A stretch of 10,056 nt of DNA from Nocardioides sp. (GTDB lineage Bacteria; Actinomycetota; Actinomycetes; Propionibacteriales; Nocardioidaceae), in contig JARICB010000311.1 of NCBI GenBank assembly GCA_029264225.1, positions 1 through 10,056 of the forward strand, in the 5' to 3' direction. Position numbers and translations under genes: made by a program. Under the pieces are notes generated by a model. It ran no database searches and was not told where the DNA came from. It worked only from the letters and a program-made list of their open reading frames with translations. How positions within the stretch are numbered: position 1 is the stretch's first letter; every line of letters begins with the position of its first letter. Below, piece by piece: positions 1 through 6,248 of this stretch.

Positions 1-1
1 C

Positions 2-343
2 CTGCTCGTGCACCTGCCCGACCCTTGGGCGGCTCTGGCCGAGTGGCGTCGGGTACTGAGTGACGGCGGCATTGCGACCATCTACGTGCCGGCTGAGCCG
101 AGCTGGCTCAACCGCGTAGCCAGGTCCGGGTTCATCTGGCCCCGGGCTCGCAAGCACGGGGCCGAAGACCCCGAACTCCTCGCCTATCAGGGCCACCAGA
201 TCCACTACCCGGCAATGCGTACTTTCATCGACCGCAGGTTTGCAGGCGACGACCTACGGCGCATGAGGTACCCCGTGCCGGGTCTGCCATGGAACCTCTC
301 GCTCTTCGAGGTCGTGCACGTGCGCAAGACCGGGCAGCCCTGA
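2..343 (+). CDS. Class I SAM-dependent methyltransferase, C-terminal fragment
   Basis: This is the last ~113 codons of a gene that begins before the window. The frame is open from base 2 and ends in TGA at 341-343. The visible start, LLVHLPDPWAALAEWRRVL followed by a DGG turn and a hydrophobic strand (IATIYVP), matches the region after strand beta-4 in Methyltransf_11/25-type enzymes. There the family has a 'hLhHhxDPxxxLxExxRVLxPGG' pattern. The SAM-binding GxGxG loop and acidic motif would lie upstream and cannot be seen. The rest (GFIWPRARK, HQIHYPAMRTFIDRRF) is variable and probably substrate-specific. The substrate is unknown; with polysaccharide genes alongside, a sugar or lipid O-/N-methyl transfer is plausible but inferred. 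It is convergent with the Emb-like gene, whose stop codon lies 18 bases further on. Confidence 0.75.
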   Translation: MLVHLPDPWAALAEWRRVLSDGGIATIYVPAEPSWLNRVARSGFIWPRARKHGAEDPELLAYQGHQIHYPAMRTFIDRRFAGDDLRRMRYPVPGLPWNLSLFEVVHVRKTGQP

Positions 344-361
344 GTTGGGTGACTTGATAGT

Positions 362-3070
362 TCAGTCTCGACGCGTGACGGTGATGTTGGCCATCGCGTA
401 GTTGAGTCTTTCCAGACACTCGCCATTGTCTCGGCACGACACTTGAGTGCGGGTTAGGTTGAAGTAGTTTCCAGAGTCGAAGTACATCGGTTTTGTCATG
501 TAGTCGACCCGCTCCCAATAGCCCTTGCTCAGGTCGGGGATTCGTAGGCACGGATAGTGGGTTGAGTCGAAAGGGCCGACGAAACCGGACTTCGAAGTGA
601 ACACATTCTTGGCTTGATCGTTCTTCGCGACGGAGGGTGTGGAAAGTGCAGCCCAGCCGCCAAAGCCGGAGACGCCGTCACTGATCTCGGTGTAGACCTC
701 GGTGGCACCGATGGGGACCTTGATGGTGTGCATGCTCCAGAGCGCATCCATCGTCAACGGGACAGGCACCCGGTCGATAGTGTCGTTGCCGTCAGTGAAG
801 ACCAACTCAGCGCCGATCCCCTCGTTGACGCCAGCCGCCGACCATACGGTGAGTTCGGCTGTTGCGTCGATCCGGTATCTGGGGCCGTGCAACGTGCCTG
901 TCACAGCGTCAGGGTTTCCTGATCCGTCGCGGTCCGCCCAAGACCCCCACACGGGCACGGATCCTTCCAGCGGTCCTTCGGCCAGGCCCGGGACCGGTGG
1001 GAAACCATCAGGGGACAAGGCGTCCATGGCGCTGAGGGTGTTGACTTTGGCGGCCGCCAGAGGTGTGGCCTTAACACTGACGGGCTCTTCGTCCAAGACG
1101 CCACACGTGTTTGTTCCGACCAGTTGTCGCACGTTCATACCTGCGAAACTCCAGCCTTCTTCGTGGGAGTCAAGACCGAGCCAAGCGAGATTGGCGCCCA
1201 ATGGGAAGACGATGGCGAGGGTGAAGGCGAAAGTCGTAAGCGCGCGTAAGCGACCGTGGTCGGCCAAAAATCCGAGGCCGAAGGAGGCCAGCAGGGCCAG
1301 GTACCAGTAGCGTCGCGCCGATTCCCCTGAGACCAACGCGCCGAAGTCTGCCCAGGTTCGGACAGACAAATCGCCGTAGCCCCACCCACCCGCATTGATC
1401 ATCGTGACGCCCGCGGCCAACGTGACCAAGGGAAAAAGGAATGCCATTCCAGGCAGACCAGCAGTGCGTCGGCTCAGAGCGCGTGCGGCGAGTGTGGCGA
1501 AGACGGTTGCAGGCACGGCATACACACCGAGGTGCCAGGGCCACTTGCTCGCGGTCAGCACCAACCCTGCCAGCCACACCATGGATATCTGCCATAGGTA
1601 TCGCTGCGCTGGGTCTGTGTCCGCGAGCGGCGCAGTGGCCATCAGGCCGAGGGACAGCAGGAGCAGCACCGTGAACGAACGTGCACCCGTCGTGTCCTGG
1701 CCGAACACCCATGTATATCGAGGCAGTTCCGCAAGCAGTCCGTGGTAATACCCGCCGCCCGCCGTGAAGCTACTAGCGGCATCTGCAACGGTTGCCAGAT
1801 CGACAGCCACGAACATGATGACGATACTGATCGCGCCGGACACCGCGATCGCTGCGGCGTATAGGCGGGCCGTTTGGCGGTCCGCGAGAACGGCCCGGAC
1901 AGCGGCCCACAGCAACATCAGTGCGGGGCCGAGACACACCCAGCCGGTCTGGTGCGTGGCTATGGCCGAGCCAGTAGCGAGCAGACCGACCAATACGGGT
2001 AGTGGTCCGGGCCGACGTTCCATGGCGACGCACGCCGCCAGCGTGATCACTCCGAACAGGACCACGACCGGTTCCGCCCGCAGCGTGGTCAGCCAGGCGC
2101 CGGAGAAGACCAGGTAGGTGGCAGCGACCGGTGGCCAGCGGGAAGCGCGCTCCCCCACCACTGGGCTCAAGACGCAGGTGCGTAGCACCACCCACGCCAG
2201 CACCAGGCATAGAGCCATGAATATCCGCAGATGAACGAATGAGGCACCCATGCCTACCAGTGCAGCAAGTAGGGCCTCGTGCGGCAGCGCCTGAGGGAGC
2301 CAGGCATCGCTTGAGTCGAAGATGTTGCCGAACCACGCGCGTTCGGTCAGCGAGCGAACGCGGGCGAGCACCCAGCCATCGTCAAGGAGTGCCGGAACCA
2401 GCGGAGTCAGAGCTATGAGCACTCCTCCCACCACGGCATCGACCGGGGCCAACCGCGGGCGGGGGATGAGCCATTTGCGGACCTGAAGCCGCTCGCGTTC
2501 GATCCGGAGAAGTACATACGTGGCGGCTATCGCCAGTCCCAGTGCAAGGAGTCCGATCAATGACCGCAGCCATGACCAGGTGACGCCAACTGGCCGCGTT
2601 AGAAGCTGTACTCGCTCGATCCGTGGAGGGTCACTGGTATGGAGCAGGTTGATGAGGGGTGCCGCAGACGTCACGTGGTCCGTGACGTCTCCGGACGTCA
2701 CCGTCAGGCTCTGCGTGGACGCGCGGTAACTCACCCGCACGTCGCAGGACCCGGTGGGCAGTTCGATGCTGGCCACTGCGCCGTCTGTGTGGGTTGCCAC
2801 GCCGAGCACGCCGTCGGTCAGCGCCATTTTGAACGTGCCGGCCGTCAGTAGGGTGCCGTCCTCCCCGTCGCGGATGAGCGCGCAACTCGTGAAGACGTCG
2901 ACCTGCTCGGGCGAGCCTCGGGTGAGCAGCAGACTGCCGTTGTCTGCGTCCGTAGTCGGCCGCCAGTCGATCTGTGAGCGATTGAAGGACGCCGGGACCA
3001 GCGCAAACACGATCCCTGTGATCAACGCTGTCATGGCGAGCGCCAGGGCAAGGCGTGGTGGTTGCCTCAT
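362..3070 (-). CDS. Emb-like arabinosyltransferase family (GT53, GT-C fold) membrane protein
   Basis: A 902-residue polytopic protein resembling the mycobacterial arabinosyltransferases EmbA/B/C, which move arabinofuranose from decaprenyl-phosphoryl-arabinose to cell-wall arabinan outside the membrane. In order it has: one N-terminal membrane helix (~8-27); an extracellular domain (~30-162) starting with the family-like DWRP segment, with Cys63 and Cys109 possibly paired; a second helix (~165-188); and a multi-span core (~211-632). The core carries LLDDGWVLAR (Asp230-Asp231, the GT-C acidic pair; Emb has DDGY), TLRAEPVVV (Emb: LRPEP) and TASKWPWHLG (~507-514; Emb: TPTKWTHHFG). An extracellular C-terminal domain (~640-902) includes TNTCGVLDEEP and PVWGSW, both Emb-like. 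It is ~190 residues shorter than mycobacterial Emb proteins (~1,090). Its ATG overlaps the upstream stop (ATGA), and no strong Shine-Dalgarno is visible, so translation is probably coupled. Family membership is well supported by motifs; the sugar and acceptor are unknown. Confidence 0.8.
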   Translation of the reverse strand: MRQPPRLALALAMTALITGIVFALVPASFNRSQIDWRPTTDADNGSLLLTRGSPEQVDVFTSCALIRDGEDGTLLTAGTFKMALTDGVLGVATHTDGAVASIELPTGSCDVRVSYRASTQSLTVTSGDVTDHVTSAAPLINLLHTSDPPRIERVQLLTRPVGVTWSWLRSLIGLLALGLAIAATYVLLRIERERLQVRKWLIPRPRLAPVDAVVGGVLIALTPLVPALLDDGWVLARVRSLTERAWFGNIFDSSDAWLPQALPHEALLAALVGMGASFVHLRIFMALCLVLAWVVLRTCVLSPVVGERASRWPPVAATYLVFSGAWLTTLRAEPVVVLFGVITLAACVAMERRPGPLPVLVGLLATGSAIATHQTGWVCLGPALMLLWAAVRAVLADRQTARLYAAAIAVSGAISIVIMFVAVDLATVADAASSFTAGGGYYHGLLAELPRYTWVFGQDTTGARSFTVLLLLSLGLMATAPLADTDPAQRYLWQISMVWLAGLVLTASKWPWHLGVYAVPATVFATLAARALSRRTAGLPGMAFLFPLVTLAAGVTMINAGGWGYGDLSVRTWADFGALVSGESARRYWYLALLASFGLGFLADHGRLRALTTFAFTLAIVFPLGANLAWLGLDSHEEGWSFAGMNVRQLVGTNTCGVLDEEPVSVKATPLAAAKVNTLSAMDALSPDGFPPVPGLAEGPLEGSVPVWGSWADRDGSGNPDAVTGTLHGPRYRIDATAELTVWSAAGVNEGIGAELVFTDGNDTIDRVPVPLTMDALWSMHTIKVPIGATEVYTEISDGVSGFGGWAALSTPSVAKNDQAKNVFTSKSGFVGPFDSTHYPCLRIPDLSKGYWERVDYMTKPMYFDSGNYFNLTRTQVSCRDNGECLERLNYAMANITVTRRD
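3067..3070 (-). other. ATGA stop/start overlap coupling the fusion gene to the Emb-like gene
   Basis: On the minus strand the TGA of the GT2-ANL fusion (3069-3067) overlaps the ATG of the Emb-like gene (3070-3068). The mRNA upstream of the ATG has only a weak GGA about 11-13 bases away. Re-initiation by the terminating ribosome is therefore the likely route, which would tie the amount of the membrane transferase to that of the fusion enzyme. Confidence 0.85.
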
Positions 3071-5256
3071 AGAGTCTGGAAATCCAGGCGCACCGTCGAG
3101 ATGACGGGAGTTCGCTTGCCGGTCGCGAGCAGGGGCACGTCGTCGACGTAGTCGACGTCGATCTGGGTGTCGCCGACGTACTCGCGCAGGGCCGTGACCA
3201 GCCCGTCCCAGGCGGGCGCCGTCCAGTGTCGACCGCGCACGATCTTCAGGTTGAACCTGCCGTGCTCGTGCTGGACGACCTGGAAGAACTGCACGAGATG
3301 GTCGTATTCCTTGAAGAAGTGCCCGAAGAAGCCGCCCGGCAGCCAGCGGCCATTTGCGCAGTGCACCAGGGCCTGGGTCCGGCCCTGAATCTCGCCCAAC
3401 CTGCTAAGACCCCGGCCACAGGCACACGTCTGCGAGTTGTCGGCGGCCACGGCAAGGTCGCCGATGCGGTAACGGATCAGCGGCACCGAGAAGTTGTTCA
3501 GATCAGTAATGACGACTTCACCGAGCTCGCCGGGCAGCGCCGGGCGGCCCTCCTTGAGGACCTCCACGATGTAACTCTCGTCGAGGACGTGGTGGTCGTT
3601 GCTCTGGTCGCACTGGTAGGCGATGCCCGAGAACTCCCGGGCGCCGTACTTGTCGTACACCTTGGCCCCGAGGCCGCCCTCGATCTGCTTGCGAGTGTCT
3701 GCGGTCAACATCTGGGCTGACGACAGGACGGCCTTGGGTTCGAAGTTCAGTCGGCCACCGCGCTGTAGGTAGAGAGCCAGGAAGTTGAGGGACTCGGCAT
3801 AGCCGTCGATCAGCACCGGCTTGATTGCTTCCAGCTGACGAGCCAACCCGTTGAGCCCGGCGTCGGTGAGCTCGAAGGCGGGGATGAAGGTACGTCGCAG
3901 CATGGTGGCGTCGAGTCGTTCACGGACGACCTGAGTGCGGCTCATACCCAGGGTCTGGTGCCACAGTCGGACCTGCTTGTCGCCGATGCGCCAACCGGTC
4001 CACTCGAGCGAGCGCAGGGTCGAAGCGAAGCGGATCTCCAGCTGTTGGCGGTCCACATAGGTCACGAAGGGCTGTCCGGTTGAGCCACTCGTTGCGATGC
4101 GGTGCATCTCGTGCTTGCGGTGGGTGTCGGCGAACATGTCCATATAGAGGTTGGCGCCGACATCGGCCTTGCTCAGCATGGGCAGTCTGGCCAGATCAGC
4201 AGGGGTGGTGATGTCACGGGGGTGCAGGCCGTGGTCCACGAAGAGGCGCCGGTAGTACGGCACGTGGACGTAGGCGTGCCACATCAATCGCTGGAGACGC
4301 CACGACTGCAACTCGAGGAGCTCCTCCGGCGAGAACCACTGGGTGCGATGCAGCGTCTCGTAGATGTTCTTGGTCTGGGGCCGGATTAACCAGGCATGCA
4401 GCGGCATCGACGCGAAGTAGGTGTCGAGCAGTACCCGGCGTGCGCCCCGATAGCCGTGAGCCGGAGACGTGCCGGGCGGCGGAGTCGCGTGCAGGGCCTC
4501 CACGGGGTGCCGTGACCCGCGGCCGAACTCGCCGACTCCATGCACGAGGTCAGTGAGGACATCGGCGTAGATCCGTGCCGACGGAGTTGCGTCGAGGAAC
4601 GAGGTTCCAACCACGCGTGGTTGGAACAAGGTTTCGGTCTCCGCCACGGAGTAGCCCTTGGCTCGGGCGGCGACCCGAATGAAGGTCTGGGGGTACTTGT
4701 AGTCGTGCTTGAAATCGAGGATGTCGGCCAGGATCGCCCGCGGGGCCATCACGAAGCCGCTCTTGTTGTCGCGCGCGCGGTCGCCGAAGACCGTGTTGAG
4801 CACCATGTTGAGGCCGCGCGAGGAGATGAATCGGGCGTCGCGGTCCCATTGGATGGAGGAACGGAAGCCCTGAACCACGTGCACGTTCTTGGTGTGCAGT
4901 TCGATCCACAGGCGGGTGATCGCCTCGGGCGGGTTCTGCAGGTCGGCATCGATCAGGCACACGACATCGCCGACGGCGGTGTCGATGCCGGTGCGCCAGG
5001 CAGCGAACATGCCGGAGTTGGAGGCTTGTGAGATGCCCCGAACGAGACCGGGATGCTCAACCTCTGCGCCCTCAATCGCTGCCCAGGTGCCGTCGGTGGA
5101 GGCATCATCGACCAACAGCAGTTCGAACGTGACGCTCGCTGCTTCGAGGGTTTCGCGGGTTCGCCGAGCCAGTTCGGCAATATTGCCTTCCTCGTTGAAG
5201 CAGGGAGCGATCACCGTGAGGTCAACCCCCACACGGCCAGAGTCAGGTGGGTTCAC
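3067..5256 (-). CDS. Fusion: GT2 glycosyltransferase + PaaK/CapK-like adenylate-forming ligase
   Basis: A 729-residue two-domain protein, numbered from GTG 5256. Residues ~12-245 form a family-2 glycosyltransferase (DPM1/ArnC-like): TVIAPCFNEEGN, LLVDDASTDGT and the metal-binding IDADLQNP (Asp103-x-Asp105). The two-helix membrane tail common in GtrB/ArnC enzymes is absent. A Pro/Gly-rich linker (~246-275) leads to a full-length ANL domain (~276-729) of the phenylacetate-CoA ligase/CapK type. That domain shows the entry helix LQRLMWHAYVHVPYYRRLF, P-loop ATSGSTGQPF (~388-397), YGAREF (~537-542), YRIGDLA (~596-602), a CxCGR metal-ligand-like pair (~611-615) and the C-terminal GKR with the adenylation lysine (~Lys714). 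All core motifs are present, so both halves should be active. The carboxylate activated and the sugar transferred are unknown. GTG 5256 overlaps the upstream TGA by 4 bases and is my preferred start; ATG 5316 would add 20 residues and overlap the epimerase gene by 64 bases. Confidence 0.82.
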   Translation of the reverse strand: MNPPDSGRVGVDLTVIAPCFNEEGNIAELARRTRETLEAASVTFELLLVDDASTDGTWAAIEGAEVEHPGLVRGISQASNSGMFAAWRTGIDTAVGDVVCLIDADLQNPPEAITRLWIELHTKNVHVVQGFRSSIQWDRDARFISSRGLNMVLNTVFGDRARDNKSGFVMAPRAILADILDFKHDYKYPQTFIRVAARAKGYSVAETETLFQPRVVGTSFLDATPSARIYADVLTDLVHGVGEFGRGSRHPVEALHATPPPGTSPAHGYRGARRVLLDTYFASMPLHAWLIRPQTKNIYETLHRTQWFSPEELLELQSWRLQRLMWHAYVHVPYYRRLFVDHGLHPRDITTPADLARLPMLSKADVGANLYMDMFADTHRKHEMHRIATSGSTGQPFVTYVDRQQLEIRFASTLRSLEWTGWRIGDKQVRLWHQTLGMSRTQVVRERLDATMLRRTFIPAFELTDAGLNGLARQLEAIKPVLIDGYAESLNFLALYLQRGGRLNFEPKAVLSSAQMLTADTRKQIEGGLGAKVYDKYGAREFSGIAYQCDQSNDHHVLDESYIVEVLKEGRPALPGELGEVVITDLNNFSVPLIRYRIGDLAVAADNSQTCACGRGLSRLGEIQGRTQALVHCANGRWLPGGFFGHFFKEYDHLVQFFQVVQHEHGRFNLKIVRGRHWTAPAWDGLVTALREYVGDTQIDVDYVDDVPLLATGKRTPVISTVRLDFQTL
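5253..5256 (-). other. GTGA stop/start overlap coupling the epimerase to the fusion gene
   Basis: On the minus strand the epimerase TGA (5255-5253) overlaps an in-frame GTG (5256-5254) of the GT2-ANL gene. This has the same geometry as the ATGA junction at 3067-3070. Upstream there is only a weak GGAA about 13 bases away, so the overlap rather than a strong ribosome binding site supports this start. The in-frame ATG at 5316 also lacks a Shine-Dalgarno. Confidence 0.65.
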
Positions 5257-6170
5257 GAGAGCAGACTGTTCCACGTTTTGGTCAGTCCCGTGGCCAGACT
5301 TGTGGTTGCATCCCATCCGATGACGCTGCGGCAGTGGGCGGGGTCGCCCGCTCGTACCGTGCCGGCGGTCCAGTCCGCGGGGACGTGTTCCGATGCCAGT
5401 TCCATACCGGTGACCGCGATCATCTCGGCGGTGAGGTGGTTGATGGTGCGAGATTGACCGGACGCGACGTTGACGACCTGTTCGCTGGCGTCACCGGTGG
5501 CGAGCATCCACAGTGCCTCGATGGCGTCGTCGACGAAGACGTAGTCGAGCATCTGCTCGCCGTCACCGCAGATCGTGGGCGAGAGCCCCGCTGCCAGGCG
5601 CTCGAAGTTGGTGACGATGACCGACTTGTAGCCGCCTTCAGCGTGTTGGCCGGGTCCGTAGACGAAGAACAGTCGAGCACAGTTCCAAGCCAGACCGTCT
5701 TCGAGTCCGACGGTGCGCAGCACGTGTTCCCCCATCAGCTTCGAGGCACCGTAGAGGGTGCGGGGGAGCGGTACGTCCTTCTCGTTCATGGGATCCGGGC
5801 CGACGCTGCCGTAGGCGTAGAGGCTGGAGGTGAACACCAGGCGCTGCACCCTCGCGCGGGCGGCGGCGCTGGCGAGGCGCCAAGTAGCGCCGACGTTCGT
5901 GGCCAGCAACTGGTCAGCAGTCACGCCGGGGGTGCGGTACTTGCGCGCCGCCAGGTGGAAGACGAGGTCGCAGCCCTCGAGCAGTCCGTCCCACTCCGAG
6001 TCCGTGAGTTCGGCAATGTCGCGCTCGACCAGGGAGCAGTCGGGCGGCAGCTCACCGAGGCGTCCGGTGAAGCCGGCATCCACGACAACCACCCGGTGTC
6101 CCAGGTCGCTCAAGAAGCCGACAAGTCGTCGGCCGATGAACCCTGCGCCTCCGGTGATGAGGACGTGCAT
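5253..6170 (-). CDS. NAD-dependent NDP-sugar epimerase/dehydratase (extended SDR, GalE-like)
   Basis: A 305-residue cytosolic protein, normal length for an extended short-chain dehydrogenase acting on nucleotide sugars. Residues 5-13 (ITGGAGFIG) are the NAD-binding Rossmann glycine motif. Asp31 ends strand beta-2 and favours NAD over NADP. FHLAA (71-75) is the conserved strand-4 segment, TSS (114-116) supplies the catalytic Ser/Thr, and Tyr140-GAS-Lys144 is the catalytic pair. CARLFFVYGPGQ and CGDGEQMLDYVFVDD are the substrate-side motifs of the GalE/UDP-sugar epimerase group. The exact reaction (4-epimerisation, decarboxylation or dehydration) cannot be told from the sequence. It is the first gene of the three-gene minus-strand operon, so it probably makes a sugar donor used by the following enzymes. 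A strong GGGAGG ribosome binding site (6180-6175) sits 4 bases before the ATG. Confidence 0.88.
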   Translation of the reverse strand: MHVLITGGAGFIGRRLVGFLSDLGHRVVVVDAGFTGRLGELPPDCSLVERDIAELTDSEWDGLLEGCDLVFHLAARKYRTPGVTADQLLATNVGATWRLASAAARARVQRLVFTSSLYAYGSVGPDPMNEKDVPLPRTLYGASKLMGEHVLRTVGLEDGLAWNCARLFFVYGPGQHAEGGYKSVIVTNFERLAAGLSPTICGDGEQMLDYVFVDDAIEALWMLATGDASEQVVNVASGQSRTINHLTAEMIAVTGMELASEHVPADWTAGTVRAGDPAHCRSVIGWDATTSLATGLTKTWNSLLS

Positions 6171-6174
6171 CAGG

Positions 6175-6180
6175 CCTCCC
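6175..6180 (-). promoter_or_regulatory. Shine-Dalgarno GGGAGG of the minus-strand epimerase
   Basis: Read on the minus strand, GGGAGG lies 4 bases before the ATG at 6170. It is the best ribosome binding site of the three-gene operon and fixes the epimerase start; the two downstream genes have only weak ones. Confidence 0.75.
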
Positions 6181-6193
6181 TGTATCGGCGGCG

Positions 6194-6200
6194 TAGGCTA
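6194..6200. promoter_or_regulatory. Symmetric -10 element TAGGCTA, candidate bidirectional promoter
   Basis: The 78-base gap between the divergent epimerase genes contains TAGGCTA. Read on the plus strand it gives TAGGCT (6194-6199), and on the minus strand TAGCCT (6200-6195). Both fit the actinobacterial -10 pattern TANNNT. The minus start site would fall near 6188, leaving a leader of about 18 bases with the GGGAGG site. The plus start would fall near 6206, leaving about 43 bases. No convincing -35 is visible on either side, so this rests on the -10 pattern and position alone. Confidence 0.4.
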
Positions 6201-6237
6201 GCACCGCCCTGCGGCTCGGCCCCGCTCTTCCCTTCGT

Positions 6238-6243
6238 AAAGGA
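6238..6243 (+). promoter_or_regulatory. Shine-Dalgarno AAAGGA of the plus-strand epimerase
   Basis: AAAGGA is followed by five bases (CTCCG) and then the ATG at 6249. Spacing and sequence support this start, and the protein begins directly with the Rossmann strand MRVLVTG. Confidence 0.7.
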
Positions 6244-6248
6244 CTCCG

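Noticed and set aside
344..367. Possible terminator between the methyltransferase and the Emb-like gene
   Set aside because: Only a 4-bp stem (GACT 351-354 with AGTC 364-367) and no T-tract could be found in the 18-base gap.
702..1310. 202-codon open frame on the plus strand opposite the Emb-like gene
   Set aside because: Low-complexity Ser/Pro/Arg/Ala composition without a domain; the opposite strand encodes a motif-bearing protein.
1170..1712. 180-codon minus-strand frame overlapping the Emb-like gene, and a similar 187-codon one at 1773-2336
   Set aside because: Both are out-of-frame shadows rich in Arg/Gly/Pro/His inside the membrane-spanning region of the real gene. The real frame is unbroken over 902 codons, so no frameshift is needed.
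3076..3087. Palindrome CTGGAAATCCAG just before the Emb-like start
   Set aside because: Arms of 5 bp with a 2-base centre inside the end of the upstream coding region; too small for a stable hairpin and likely chance.
4440..4530. Possibility that the GT2 and ANL domains are two genes joined by a sequencing error
   Set aside because: The frame is continuous through a Pro/Gly-rich linker of normal composition. I see no start codon with a ribosome binding site for a separate ANL gene, so a true fusion is the simpler reading, though resequencing would be decisive.
5247..6239. 330-codon open frame on the plus strand
   Set aside because: It lies almost exactly opposite the minus-strand epimerase, has no recognisable domain and has a skewed Val/Gly/Ala/Asp composition expected from GC-rich antisense. 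The epimerase has complete family motifs and a strong ribosome binding site.
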